From Geminocystis herdmanii PCC 6308 (GTDB taxonomy: Bacteria > Cyanobacteriota > Cyanobacteriia > Cyanobacteriales > Cyanobacteriaceae), in NCBI RefSeq assembly GCF_000332235.1, contig NZ_CM001775.1:3041770-3105769 (forward strand): 64,000 nucleotides of DNA. Direction: 5' to 3'. Both the position numbers and the translations under genes were made by a program. Position 1 is the first letter of the stretch; each line of letters begins with the position of its first letter. The notes below the pieces were generated by a model. That model searched no databases. It had not been told where the DNA came from and worked only from the letters and a program-made list of their open reading frames with translations. Shown here piece by piece: positions 17,920 through 27,632 of the stretch.

Positions 17920-18044
17920 TTTTCCTCCGGTAATTTATTTATTATGGTACTAAGTTTTTACTTAATATATTGAGATTAGTTTTATGCTTGATACTTTCGA
18001 TCGATTAGTGATAAAAACATGATAAATTATCCATTAATTATTCC

Positions 18045-18084
18045 TCATTCTTAATTCTCAATTCTCAATTCTCAATTCTCAATT
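18045..18084. repeat. heptamer array (ATTCTCA)n
   Basis: About five copies of ATTCTCA lie just upstream of the lhgO start. The same heptamer in reverse (GAATTGA) forms the array at 34315-34366. Confidence 0.7.
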
Positions 18085-18091
18085 ATTTACT

Positions 18092-19285
18092 ATGATTTAT
18101 GATTACGCTATTGTAGGCGGTGGTATTGTGGGTTTAAGTACATCGATCGCTCTACAAGAAAAATACCCTGAGAAAAAAATTATTTTAGTCGAAAAAGAAA
18201 GTCACTGCGCATCCCATCAAACGGGGCATAATAGTGGGGTGATACACTCAGGAATTTACTATAAACCGGGTAGTTATAAAGCGATTTTAACGAGAAAAGG
18301 TAACGCTGAAATGGTGAAATTTTGTCAACACCATAATATTAATCATGATGTGTGCGGTAAGTTGATTGTTGCCTGTCAAGAAAAAGAATTGCCGTTGTTA
18401 GAAAATTTATATCAACGGGGATTAGCTAATGGTATTGCTGTAGAAAAAGTATCTTTAGCCCAAGCGAAGGAAATTGAGCCTTATTTAACTTGTTTGTCTG
18501 CGATTCGAGTGCCTACAGCTGGAATCGTTGATTATAAGCAAGTAGCTCAAAAATACGCTGAAATCTTTAGGGAGAAAGGGGGAGAGATAAAATTTAATAC
18601 TAAAGTAGTTGAGATTAAATCCTCTGAAAAAGAGCAAATTTTAATCACAAATCAAGGGGAAATTAATACCAAATTTTTGATTAATTGTGCTGGTTTATAT
18701 AGCGATCGAATCGCCAAATTAGGAGGCATAAATCCCGAAATGAAAATTATCCCCTTCAGAGGCGAATATTACGAATTAAAGCCCGAAAAACGCTATTTGG
18801 TGAAACATTTAATCTACCCTGTACCTAACCCAGATTTTCCATTTTTGGGAGTACATTTTACTAGATTAATTGATGGTAACATTCACGCTGGTCCTAATGC
18901 TGTGTTAAGTTTAAAACGAGAGGGCTACAAAAAAACAGATTTTGATTTAAAAGAATTTTGGGAAATTGCTACTTATCAGGGGTTGTGGAAATTGGTCAGT
19001 AAATACTATGCTGAAGGTATAGAGGAGATAGTTCGATCGATCAGTAAAAAAGCCTTTGTTCGTAGTTTACAAGCTCTTATCCCCGAAGTGCAAGAGGATG
19101 ATATTATTGCTTCTCCTGCAGGAGTCAGAGCGCAAGCGCTGAGAAATGATGGTAAATTAGTAGAAGACTTTTTCCTTTTGCCCACGAAAAACGCGCTTCA
19201 TGTGTGTAATGCCCCCTCCCCGGCGGCAACTGCTTCCCTCGAAATTGGGAAAGCCATTTGTAATGAGATAGGAAAGGGAAGTTAG
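18092..19285 (+). CDS. lhgO: L-2-hydroxyglutarate oxidase
   Basis: An FAD enzyme oxidising L-2-hydroxyglutarate to 2-oxoglutarate, probably membrane-associated. The N-terminus has the dinucleotide fold YAIVGGGIVGLSTS, followed by HQTGHNSGVIHSGIYY, a hallmark of LhgO/YgaF, and near the end SPAGVRAQAL and NAPSPAATASLEIG. The 397-aa length is usual. It stands alone, after a heptamer array. Confidence 0.9.
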   Translation: MIYDYAIVGGGIVGLSTSIALQEKYPEKKIILVEKESHCASHQTGHNSGVIHSGIYYKPGSYKAILTRKGNAEMVKFCQHHNINHDVCGKLIVACQEKELPLLENLYQRGLANGIAVEKVSLAQAKEIEPYLTCLSAIRVPTAGIVDYKQVAQKYAEIFREKGGEIKFNTKVVEIKSSEKEQILITNQGEINTKFLINCAGLYSDRIAKLGGINPEMKIIPFRGEYYELKPEKRYLVKHLIYPVPNPDFPFLGVHFTRLIDGNIHAGPNAVLSLKREGYKKTDFDLKEFWEIATYQGLWKLVSKYYAEGIEEIVRSISKKAFVRSLQALIPEVQEDDIIASPAGVRAQALRNDGKLVEDFFLLPTKNALHVCNAPSPAATASLEIGKAICNEIGKGS

Positions 19286-19457
19286 AAATTAGAAAAAGTG
19301 AGGATAATCACTTATCATAAAACTTTGCGTCCTTATATCTTTGCGTCTTTGCGTGAAATTTTCCTATAATTATTAAGCTAAATCTGAGTTTGACAAAGAA
19401 AAAAGGCTTAGTGCTCGATCAAACTGTGATAGTATCAAGAAAAATAATTGTCATTAG

Positions 19458-20342
19458 ATGAAGACAGATAAGTTATTTTACCGTATTTTTTTGAATCAAC
19501 CCAGTCTAATTTCCGAATTAATCCCCGAAATTCCCGAAGATTGTGAGTTTGATTATAGTGCCCCAGTGGTCAAAGAAAAAGAGTTTCGTCTGGATGGATT
19601 ATTAACTCCTCTAGTAGAAAATGAAAAATTTCCCCTAGTATTTCTAGAAGCACAAATGCAGAAAGATAGCGAATTTTATAGTCGTTATTTTGGAGGAATA
19701 TTCATCTATATTCATCAGTATAAAGTGAAAAGAAATTGGCGAGGATTATTGATTTTAAACGATAGACATCAAGATTTAGGCTGTGAAATACCTTATCAAG
19801 ATTTACTGAATGGTAAAGTACAAAGACTATTTTTATCAGACTTATTAACAGAAGAAAATTTAAGCGTTAATTTAGCCTTATTAAAATTAATTGTTACTCC
19901 AGAAAATCAAGTAGTATCCCAAGCAAATCAAATCTTAGCAAGTGTCAAAAACAAAGAGGAATTTAACGTCAAATTAGATTTAGTAGAGGCTATACTGGTA
20001 AATAAATTTCCAAAACTAACCATACAACAGATACAAAAAATGATTAACTTAAGAGAAGCTGACATCACCCAGACTCGTTTTTATCAACAAGTATTAGAAA
20101 TTGGACGTACGGAAGGAATACAACTTGGACGTACGGAAGGAGAAACTCTTGGTATGACAAAAGGAGAAGCCAATATGGCTATTCGTCTGTTAACTCGGCG
20201 TTGTGGTAATCTGAGTAATGAGTTACAAACAAAAGTTCGATCGCTCTCCATTCCTCAGTTAGAATCTCTTGGAGAAGCATTACTAGATTTTAACGGTATC
20301 TCCGACTTAGAAAACTGGTTAAGTAATCACTCTGAAAATTAA
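19458..20342 (+). CDS. Rpn/PD-(D/E)XK-family nuclease-like protein
   Basis: The N-terminus MKTDKLFYRIFLNQPSLI, the acidic FRLDGLL and the pair FLEAQMQ fit the Rpn (DUF2887) PD-(D/E)XK nuclease family. A repeat LGRTEGE/IQLGRTEG leads into a C-terminal DUF4351-like helical domain LLTRRCGNLSNELQ with IPQLESLGEALLDF. Rpn proteins promote recombination and some act in defence; in cyanobacteria they occur in many copies. Here the ORF is intact at 294 aa. Confidence 0.85.
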   Translation: MKTDKLFYRIFLNQPSLISELIPEIPEDCEFDYSAPVVKEKEFRLDGLLTPLVENEKFPLVFLEAQMQKDSEFYSRYFGGIFIYIHQYKVKRNWRGLLILNDRHQDLGCEIPYQDLLNGKVQRLFLSDLLTEENLSVNLALLKLIVTPENQVVSQANQILASVKNKEEFNVKLDLVEAILVNKFPKLTIQQIQKMINLREADITQTRFYQQVLEIGRTEGIQLGRTEGETLGMTKGEANMAIRLLTRRCGNLSNELQTKVRSLSIPQLESLGEALLDFNGISDLENWLSNHSEN

Positions 20343-20427
20343 GATTAGACGAGAAATTAGTTTCTTTATAATCTTGTTTGAGTTACATACCTAAAATTTA
20401 GAAGGCACTTTAATTTCTAATTCTTCA

Positions 20428-21564
20428 TCAATGAATTAATCGAGGATCAAGTAAAGTAGCTTTATCAGGCTCTCTTTTAAACCAAGGTGCAGTTTTTTTA
20501 CATATCTCCACTAACATTAACATAACTGGTACTTCGATCAAAACTCCCACTACTGTAGCTAATGCCGCCCCAGAATTTAAACCGAATAACATCACCGCCG
20601 TTGCGATCGCAACTTCAAAATGATTACTAGCACCAATTAACCCAGCAGGGGCAGAATCTTCATAGGATAAATTCATTTTTAAAGCGATAAAATAGGTGAT
20701 AAAAAAGATAAAGTTAGTTTGAATAAATAAGGGAATTGCGATTAATAAAATATGCAAAGGATTGTTAATAATTAGTTCTCCTTTAAAGGCAAATAAAAGA
20801 ATTAATGTTAATAATAAAGCTGAAATAGCAATAGGGGAAAGGTATTGTAAAAACTGAGTTTCAAACCATTTTCTCCCTTTATATCTAAAAATCCAATAAC
20901 GACTAAAGACAGCACAAATTAAAGGTAATCCCACATAAATTAACACAGAAAGTACGATCGTTTCCCAAGGTACAATTAAATTATTTGCGGATAATAACCA
21001 CTTACCTAAAGGTGCGTATAAAAACAACATTGCCAAAGAATTAACTGCTACCATGACTAAAGTATGAGCTTGATTACCATAGGAAAGATAACCCCACATC
21101 AACACCATTGCAGTACAAGGAGCTATGCCCAATAAAATACAACCTGCGATGTAAGATTGGGCAAGGGTGACGACTTCACCCCTAATCATTTCTGTTTCAG
21201 TGAGTAAGGGCGCAAATAGCCAACCGAGAAAAAATTGAGCAAAAATCACCATGGTAAAAGGTTTAATTAACCAATTCACCACGAGGGTTAACATCACAGG
21301 CTTAGGAGTTTGTATCGCTTTTACCGCCTGAGAAAAGTCAATTTTTACCATGATAGGATACATCATGAAAAATAAACAAATAGCGATCGGTATAGAAACA
21401 TTATATATACTCATGGCATCAAGGGTTTGCGCGATCGAGGGGAATATACGACCGAAACCGATCCCTAACACAATACAAACGATAACCCATACCGTTAAAT
21501 ATTTCTCGAAGAAACTCAAGCTACTTCCTGCTTTTACCGTTGAGGAATTTATTTGACTATCCAT
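20428..21564 (-). CDS. ACR3-type arsenite efflux permease
   Basis: A 378-aa inner-membrane protein with about ten hydrophobic spans. Marks include [28 protein letters not shown] with the conserved Cys, and the C-terminal [18 protein letters not shown], typical of ACR3 (bile acid/arsenite transporter family). It exports As(III), possibly Sb(III). No arsR or arsC is next to it; a candidate arsenite methyltransferase lies at 38505, not linked. Confidence 0.9.
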   Translation of the reverse strand: MDSQINSSTVKAGSSLSFFEKYLTVWVIVCIVLGIGFGRIFPSIAQTLDAMSIYNVSIPIAICLFFMMYPIMVKIDFSQAVKAIQTPKPVMLTLVVNWLIKPFTMVIFAQFFLGWLFAPLLTETEMIRGEVVTLAQSYIAGCILLGIAPCTAMVLMWGYLSYGNQAHTLVMVAVNSLAMLFLYAPLGKWLLSANNLIVPWETIVLSVLIYVGLPLICAVFSRYWIFRYKGRKWFETQFLQYLSPIAISALLLTLILLFAFKGELIINNPLHILLIAIPLFIQTNFIFFITYFIALKMNLSYEDSAPAGLIGASNHFEVAIATAVMLFGLNSGAALATVVGVLIEVPVMLMLVEICKKTAPWFKREPDKATLLDPRLIH

Positions 21565-21805
21565 ATATACTAATCAATAAAAATTGTTTTTACATAAAAG
21601 ATTTTTTAGCAATTAATAGCTATATAAGCTATATAGATCATTCTATCTTATTTCTTTAAAACAATAAAACTTGATTTGATATAGCTATTTTTTAAGGGAT
21701 TAATCAATGTAATTATAAAGTAACTAGATAAGTACGATCGAAAAGTCTCAGAAAAATTTAAAATAGGAAGGAGTCAAAACTTTAAGTATCAGTATTAAAA
21801 AAAAG

Positions 21806-22678
21806 ATGGAAGCAATTACAATCGGGATTATTGGCGGTAGTGGGTTATATAAAATGGAAGCCTTACAAGACATTGAAGAATTAACCATCGGCACTCCCTT
21901 CGGTTTACCGTCCGATCGTCTCATTACAGGAACTTTAGATAATACCAGAGTTGTTTTTTTACCCCGTCATGGCAGAAATCACCATCTTTTACCCGCAGAA
22001 TTACCTTTTCAAGCCAATATTTACGCCTTAAAACAGCTAGGAGTTAAGTATATCCTCTCCGCTTCAGCAGTCGGCTCATTACAAAAAGAAATTAAACCCT
22101 TAGATTTTGTTATACCTGATCAGTTTATCGATCGAACTAAAAACCGTCAAGCCACCTTTTTCGGAGAAGGCATCGTTGCTCATGTCGCCTTTGGTCATCC
22201 TGTTTGTGGTAAATTAGGGAATACCATCGCCCAAGCCATGAAAAATTTAAACCTTCCTGATGTTAGCTTACACCAAGGCGGTACTTATATTTGTATGGAA
22301 GGACCCGCATTTTCCACCATTGCCGAATCAAATTTATATCGCAGTTGGGGAGGAAGCATTATTGGTATGACAAACTTAACGGAAGCTAAACTTGCCAGAG
22401 AAGCCGAAATTGCCTACGCTACTCTTGCCTTAGTAACCGATTACGATTGTTGGAATCCTGAGCATGATCATGTTACAGTGGAAACCGTTATCCATAATCT
22501 GCATCAAAACGCTATTAATGCCCAAAAAGTGATTAGAGAAACCGTTAAACTCATTGCCGAAAATCCTTTTGTCAGTGATGCGCATTCCGCCTTACAAACA
22601 GCGATTCTCACTCCCTTAGATAAAGTTTCCCCTGAGACGAAAGAGAAACTTAACGCCATTCTGAAAAAATATCTTTAA
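21806..22678 (+). CDS. mtnP: S-methyl-5'-thioadenosine phosphorylase
   Basis: The enzyme cleaves methylthioadenosine from polyamine synthesis to adenine and methylthioribose-1-phosphate. The 290-aa sequence has the phosphate-binding [43 protein letters not shown] and [13 protein letters not shown] that define MTAP/PNP family 2. It is cytosolic and stands alone; an AGGAAGGAG stretch occurs about 35 bp upstream. Confidence 0.93.
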   Translation: MEAITIGIIGGSGLYKMEALQDIEELTIGTPFGLPSDRLITGTLDNTRVVFLPRHGRNHHLLPAELPFQANIYALKQLGVKYILSASAVGSLQKEIKPLDFVIPDQFIDRTKNRQATFFGEGIVAHVAFGHPVCGKLGNTIAQAMKNLNLPDVSLHQGGTYICMEGPAFSTIAESNLYRSWGGSIIGMTNLTEAKLAREAEIAYATLALVTDYDCWNPEHDHVTVETVIHNLHQNAINAQKVIRETVKLIAENPFVSDAHSALQTAILTPLDKVSPETKEKLNAILKKYL

Positions 22679-22799
22679 AATCTTGATTTATAAATATTTT
22701 GTCTAATTATGCTGAGGGGGCGCTTTGCGTTGCGAGGTAAGAAGCAATCTGAAGCAATCTCCTAAATCTTGATTATCCAAAATTCTAATAAAAAAAATT

Positions 22800-23222
22800 A
22801 TGAAAAAATTATTAATTATTCTGTCTTTAACTGTTATTTTTTTCTGTAATTTTGTTTCTCCTGTCAAAGCAAATACAGACTTTGAAATTATCAATGTTAG
22901 CTTAGGAAATGAGCAAGGGCAACTAATATTTAGCCCCAATGAATTAAAATTTTCCGCAGGGAAAAAATATAAATTAGTTTTAGATAATCCTAGTCCAGAA
23001 AAACATTATTTTACAGCAAAAGATTTTGCCGACGCAAGTTGGACTCAAAAAGTACAAGCTGGAAAAGTGGAAATTAAAGGGGCAATTCATGAATTAGAAT
23101 TAAAGCCCGAAGGTTTAGCTGAATGGGTTTTTATCCCTGAAAAACAAGGAGTTTACGAACTTTATTGCTCCATTAAAGGACACAAAGAAGCAGGAATGAA
23201 AGGCACAATTACGATTAATTAG
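22800..23222 (+). CDS. exported cupredoxin-like protein
   Basis: A 140-aa protein with a signal peptide ending near PVKANTDF. The mature part is a cupredoxin fold: His in EKHYFTAKDF and the C-terminal cluster YCSIKGHKEAGMKG supplies Cys, His and Met ligands for a type-1-like copper. It would be periplasmic or thylakoid-lumenal. It is not plastocyanin (different sequence around the ligands). Redox partner unknown. It follows mtnP by 121 bp, a stretch containing a dispersed GCGAGG repeat. Confidence 0.82.
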   Translation: MKKLLIILSLTVIFFCNFVSPVKANTDFEIINVSLGNEQGQLIFSPNELKFSAGKKYKLVLDNPSPEKHYFTAKDFADASWTQKVQAGKVEIKGAIHELELKPEGLAEWVFIPEKQGVYELYCSIKGHKEAGMKGTITIN

Positions 23223-23578
23223 GCGTTGCTGAAAAAGTCTTTTGATGAGGATAGGTGTTAGGTTTTAGGTTTTAGATTTTAGGTTTAAAATACTCATTTA
23301 TTAGACTTCTGGAAAAAATTAAATTTTCGATAACTCAAACTATCGTAGAGACTTAAAAATTTATGTATCTACCAAAATTATGGTGGATGTCTATTAGATT
23401 TTTTTTAATAGTAAAAAAGTATCAACTAATTACTTTTTAAAAAAGCTGAAAATGTGTTAATATTTCTTAATGATAATGAACAAATATATTTTATTTATCT
23501 TATCGATCGCAAAGCTCCACCTTTGGTGATCAAAACTTGTTCACTTGTCATGAAATCATCAATTATATAATAAATATC
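23223..23578. other. intergenic with dispersed repeats, upstream of nrdB
   Basis: Holds the reverse copy of the CCTAAAA-type heptamers (23243-23285) and a pair of scraps (TTAGACTTCTGGA near 23301; GATGTCTATTAGA near 23383) that belong to a dispersed inverted family. No gene seen. Transcription signals for nrdB could not be fixed. Confidence 0.4.
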
Positions 23579-24646
23579 ATGGTAGCAATATTAAACGACA
23601 TCCATCAAAAAATGCCCCTAACTCCCATTTTCAACCCTGCGGGAGACGATCGAATTGAGAACAGAACAATATGGTTTGGTAATACAACAAACTTAATGCA
23701 ACTCAACGATGTTCGTTATTCATGGGCGATCGGATTATACCAACAAATGCGCGAAAATTTTTGGATTCCTCAGAAACTAGACATCACCCAAGACGTAACA
23801 GATTATTGGAATTTAACCAACGATGAGCGCCGTGCCTTCGAGGGAATTTTATCTTATTTAACCTTTTTAGACTCCGTACAAACTTGCAATATTCCTCACC
23901 TAAAAAGTGCCATTACTGCCCCAGAAATTAGTCTTTGTATGGCAGAGCAAATTTCTCAAGAAGGAATGCACAACCACGCCTATCAGTATATGATTGAGAC
24001 AATTATTCCTAGTGATAAAAGAGATCAAGTTTATGATTTTTGGCGCACCGATAAAGTGTTATCCGCTAGGTGTGAATTTATCGCAGGATTCTATCAAAAA
24101 TATATCGATAATCCCACTAAAGAAAATTATTTTATTGCCCTTTTAAGTGACTATTTATTAGAAGGTTTATACTTCTATAATGGGTTTATTTATTTCTATA
24201 ATTTAGCTGCTAGAATGTTGATGCCGGGCTCAGCAGACATCTTTAAAATGATTAATCGGGATGAATTAAGTCATGTCAGACTGTATCAAAAACTTATCCC
24301 CGAAGCCATGGAGACTTTTAGCTATTCTTTAGATCAAATTTATGAAATGTTCGATACTGCAGTAGAACATGAGTGTAAATGGACTAACCACATTGTAGGG
24401 GACAACATTTTAGGTATTACAAAATCTAGCACAGAACGTTATACGAAATATTTGGCTAATATTCGTTTAAGAGCCATCGGACTTGATCCTCTTTACACTG
24501 ACCCTCAGTATAGCAAAAGTCCTTATACTCACCTCGAAAAATTTTCTGACACCAAAAAAGAAGGTAACACCAAAGCCAACTTTTTTGAAGCCAGTGTCAC
24601 CAGTTATATGATGTCTTCAGGGGTGTCAGGCTGGGAAGAAATTTAA
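23579..24646 (+). CDS. nrdB: ribonucleotide reductase small subunit (class I beta)
   Basis: NrdB holds the di-iron/tyrosyl radical that starts reduction of ribonucleotides by NrdA. I use ATG 23579 (MVAILNDIHQKM, 355 aa). Metal ligands are visible: Asp in LTFLDSVQ, E-x-x-H in QEGMHNHAYQYM with the radical Tyr four after the His, a Glu in EGLYFYNGF and ELSHVRLYQ. Presence of Tyr argues for class Ia over Ic. nrdA is not adjacent. Confidence 0.92.
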   Translation: MVAILNDIHQKMPLTPIFNPAGDDRIENRTIWFGNTTNLMQLNDVRYSWAIGLYQQMRENFWIPQKLDITQDVTDYWNLTNDERRAFEGILSYLTFLDSVQTCNIPHLKSAITAPEISLCMAEQISQEGMHNHAYQYMIETIIPSDKRDQVYDFWRTDKVLSARCEFIAGFYQKYIDNPTKENYFIALLSDYLLEGLYFYNGFIYFYNLAARMLMPGSADIFKMINRDELSHVRLYQKLIPEAMETFSYSLDQIYEMFDTAVEHECKWTNHIVGDNILGITKSSTERYTKYLANIRLRAIGLDPLYTDPQYSKSPYTHLEKFSDTKKEGNTKANFFEASVTSYMMSSGVSGWEEI

Positions 24647-24663
24647 TAATAAATGAGATATAA

Positions 24664-24688
24664 GTTTGTAGTAAGGGTTTTAACCCTT
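24664..24688. repeat. dispersed repeat with AAGGGTTTTAACCC core
   Basis: GTAGTAAGGGTTTTAACCC occurs here, again at 43434, and inverted at 24961-24987 and 49953-49974. The core is itself palindromic. Confidence 0.6.
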
Positions 24689-24802
24689 ATTCCATGAAAT
24701 GCGATCGAAGTTTTAAATTTTAAGAAAGTGAAATCATTGTCCATGCACAAATTGTTGATTTTGTCAATTTTTCTATAACAAATTGATTGCTAACAGATTC
24801 AT

Positions 24803-24910
24803 GTAAGCTAGTTTGCATTTAAGTTTACTGATGGAGGTAGGCAACAGGTAAGCGATGAAGTCATTTTTAAGACTTAATAAAAACGGTAAGTTAAATGCGC
24901 CTTAGCTTAT
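24803..24910. other. long imperfect hairpin, possible structured RNA or MITE
   Basis: The ends pair: TAAGCTA with TAGCTTA (7 bp), a 4-nt internal loop, then GCATTTAA with TTAAATGC (8 bp) and more weakly beyond. An inner hairpin AAGTC/GACTT lies at ~24857-24875. No ORF covers it. It sits in a 408-bp gap between the convergent nrdB and SQR genes. It does not match the RNA families I could compare from memory. Confidence 0.4.
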
Positions 24911-24960
24911 TTCACAGTGGGTTATTGATTAACATTAAACTTCTCCATAAATTAAGAAAA

Positions 24961-24987
24961 GAAGGGTTAAAACCCTCACTACGAACA
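24961..24987. repeat. inverted copy of the AAGGGTTTTAACCC repeat
   Basis: AAGGGTTAAAACCCTCACTA continues with CGAAC, the reverse of the copy at 24664. The two copies bracket the hairpin element at 24803-24910. Confidence 0.55.
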
Positions 24988-25029
24988 AATTAAACATCTT
25001 TTTTGGAGATGTCTATTATTTCTAGTGGG

Positions 25030-25050
25030 GTGGTGGGCAATGCCCACCCT
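25030..25050 (-). terminator. GC-rich palindrome at the end of the SQR-like gene
   Basis: GGTGGGCA and TGCCCACC pair with almost no spacer, right after the SQR stop. It also belongs to the widespread cyanobacterial GTGGGCATTGCCCAC repeat family, so a terminator role is plausible but not certain. Confidence 0.4.
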
Positions 25051-25054
25051 ACAT

Positions 25055-26287
25055 TTAATTGTTTTTGGGTAGCAAAAATCTCCAACTATCAGGCTCAAAT
25101 GCTTTACCTTTCAACATTCTATTCCAGTATAACCAAGGTAAGATATATTTTTTCACAAACCACATACTTTCTCTTTCTATGGTAGGATCGAGAGGAAAAC
25201 TGGGTAAGGGTTTTTTATCATAGTCAAATTCTGCCATGATGGTTTTTCCATAACCCGTGATTAAAGGGCAACAAGCATAACCGTTATACTTATCTTGGGG
25301 TGTCTTTTTATTCATCAAAGCTAAAATGTTGGCTACTACTACTGGCGCTTCTTTGCGAATGGCGGCGGCGGTTTTGGAGGTGGGTAAACTAGAAGAATCC
25401 CCTAAGCCAAAGACGTTACTATATTTTTTGTGCTGACAAGTATATTGATCTACATCCACCCAACCTTGTTCGTTGGCGATCGAACTTTGTTTGATAAAAT
25501 CATAGGTAGTCATGGGTGGAGAAACGTGCAACATATCATATTTGATAGTTACAGTATTGCCATCACCCGAAGTAAATACGGCTTCTTTGGTGTCTCCTTT
25601 AATCTCGATGAGGTTATGATTATATTTGACATCGATATTTTTTCGATCGACAATTTTCTCTAAAGGAGTACAATAGGCAGGTACACCGAACATTTTACCC
25701 GTAGCGTTACCATAAACTACTTTGGTTTTTTCCCTAACTCCCTGACGAGTGAAGGCTTCTTCCGCTAAATACATAATCTTTTGAGGTGCGCCCGGACATT
25801 TTATCGCCCCAGCCGGAAAGGTAAATAAAGCAGTACCACCTTTGAAATTTTGGATTAGTTCCCATGTATAAGGAGCAGTTTCTTTTGTATAGTTAGTGGT
25901 GACACCATCTTTACCTAAAGACTCCCTTAAACCCTTGATTTTATCCCAATCGATGGTAATACCGGGGCAAACCACTAAATATTCATAGTTATAAACCGTA
26001 CCCGTTTTTGTGGTGACTTGGTTATTATCAGCATCAATTTCATCGGCATAATCCTTAATCCATGTTACTCCGTAGGGAATCAAATTTTGTTGATGTTTGA
26101 CGGTATCTTCTAAAAGATACTCTCCACCCCCTACTAATGTCCATGCTGGTTGATAATAATGGTTTTCCGATGGTTCAATTATAGCCATTTTCAGCTTAGA
26201 ATTTTGCTCTTTCAGTTGGGCAGCCACCGTAATTCCTGCCGCACCTCCGCCAATAATTAATACTTGAAATGATTGATTATTACTCAT
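25055..26287 (-). CDS. sulfide:quinone oxidoreductase-like flavoprotein
   Basis: A 410-aa FAD protein with the N-terminal QVLIIGGGAAGITVAAQL, a HYYQPAWTLVGGG motif typical of SQR, and Cys residues in CPGAPQK and PAYCTPLE that fit the redox Cys set. It should oxidise sulfide or a persulfide and pass electrons to quinone; peripheral membrane binding by the C-terminal WFVKKYILPWLYW is likely. The permease gene at 26367 lies just upstream on the same strand, which suggests sulfur metabolism. Exact SQR type cannot be fixed by eye. Confidence 0.87.
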   Translation of the reverse strand: MSNNQSFQVLIIGGGAAGITVAAQLKEQNSKLKMAIIEPSENHYYQPAWTLVGGGEYLLEDTVKHQQNLIPYGVTWIKDYADEIDADNNQVTTKTGTVYNYEYLVVCPGITIDWDKIKGLRESLGKDGVTTNYTKETAPYTWELIQNFKGGTALFTFPAGAIKCPGAPQKIMYLAEEAFTRQGVREKTKVVYGNATGKMFGVPAYCTPLEKIVDRKNIDVKYNHNLIEIKGDTKEAVFTSGDGNTVTIKYDMLHVSPPMTTYDFIKQSSIANEQGWVDVDQYTCQHKKYSNVFGLGDSSSLPTSKTAAAIRKEAPVVVANILALMNKKTPQDKYNGYACCPLITGYGKTIMAEFDYDKKPLPSFPLDPTIERESMWFVKKYILPWLYWNRMLKGKAFEPDSWRFLLPKNN

Positions 26288-26366
26288 ATTTCGATCGAAT
26301 TTAACTTAACACTTTTTAATAATTATAATTAGTTTAAGATGATTATTATTTACTTGAGAGATTTTG

Positions 26367-27521
26367 TTAATATTTCTTTATCACCGCTTCTTCATTCAAA
26401 CTTTTTTTGCCATAGTAGATTAATGTACCGATAACTAAACCAACTAAGTATCCTTGAGGCACAGAAAAGGCAATTACAGCAACTAAAAAAGCAATCATTA
26501 AATTTTGTTGCGAGGCACTTTGATCCGCCATGAAAAGTAATAAAGTGAGAGCTTCAAATAGTAAAACTATGCCTAAAATTGGTAAGGGAAAAACTGCAAC
26601 GACTTGGGTAAATACTGCACTGAAAAATAAACCAATAATTAAGTACATTAATCCATAAATAATTACTGAGCCACCAGTGCGCCCTCCTAAGCTATAATGA
26701 CCTGCTAATCCTCCGCATCCATGACAAACGGGAATCCCACTAAAAAACGGCATAATCATATTTGCGATCGTATAAGTAAAACCGATCTTTTTTAAGGATA
26801 CCTCAGAATTGGGAAAAAGGTCTTTCACCGTTTGATGAGTCGCAATAACGGAGTTAGATAAGGAAAGAGGTAATTGAGGTAAAGCCAGAATGACAAACCC
26901 TGTTGCTATATCAGAGATAGTCGGTTGATGAGGTTGAGGAAGACTAAAACCGATGTTATCAATAATCTCCACTATTTGTAAATCAAAAAAGAAACTATAT
27001 ATTATCCCCATACCAATCACCAGTAACCCCGCAGGAATAAGACTATTCTTGGGTATTATCACCATTATCCCTAGTGCCACTAAAGCTAAAATATATCCTT
27101 GTATTCCATCCGCCGTGATGTAATTTTTTAATGCAAGGGAAGCAAGAGATAAGCCCAAACCGCATTGAATACCCCTAACTACACATAACGGAATCAATTT
27201 TCCTAGCCAATGAAGACTCCCCGTCACGGTTAATAATATCATGATGAGTGCGATCGAAAGACCGCCTCCAAAAAGAATATTCGGGGATATTTTTTCACTA
27301 ATAACTAAAACCGCCATGGCTTTAAGGGGTTGTAAAGGCATCGGTAAACCATAAATTAAGCCCGAAAAAATTTGCATAATTCCAAACATAATAAAAACAC
27401 TGCCACTATGAAGATTAACCGCCGAAATCATGCCGACAATTAACGGTAAATCTGTGCCAATATCACCAAAACTTCCAGCTAATTCCTTTTTATTAAATTT
27501 GATATTATATGTTTCTTTCAT
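26367..27521 (-). CDS. MOT1-type molybdate/sulfate permease
   Basis: A 384-aa polytopic membrane protein. It has GSFGDIGTDLPLIVGM at the N-terminus, MPLQPLKAMAVLVISEK and later PVCHGCGGLAGHYSLGGRTG, all signatures of the MOT1 group within the SLC26/sulfate permease family; it lacks a STAS domain. Molybdate is the best-known substrate of MOT1; sulfate is possible given the adjacent SQR-like gene. Same strand as SQR with 79 bp between. Confidence 0.85.
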   Translation of the reverse strand: MKETYNIKFNKKELAGSFGDIGTDLPLIVGMISAVNLHSGSVFIMFGIMQIFSGLIYGLPMPLQPLKAMAVLVISEKISPNILFGGGLSIALIMILLTVTGSLHWLGKLIPLCVVRGIQCGLGLSLASLALKNYITADGIQGYILALVALGIMVIIPKNSLIPAGLLVIGMGIIYSFFFDLQIVEIIDNIGFSLPQPHQPTISDIATGFVILALPQLPLSLSNSVIATHQTVKDLFPNSEVSLKKIGFTYTIANMIMPFFSGIPVCHGCGGLAGHYSLGGRTGGSVIIYGLMYLIIGLFFSAVFTQVVAVFPLPILGIVLLFEALTLLLFMADQSASQQNLMIAFLVAVIAFSVPQGYLVGLVIGTLIYYGKKSLNEEAVIKKY

Positions 27522-27632
27522 CTAAAAAAATAAGTAATGATTTAGGGGTTTTTCTACAGTAGAGATGATAAATTAATCAGAAATAAAGAATAAAACCTAA
27601 CACCTAACTGCCTAATACCTAAAACCTTTTTT

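Noticed and set aside
24803..24910. 6S RNA, tmRNA, SRP RNA or a cobalamin riboswitch as the identity of the hairpin
   Set aside because: Key conserved motifs of these families are not visible; left as an unknown structured element.
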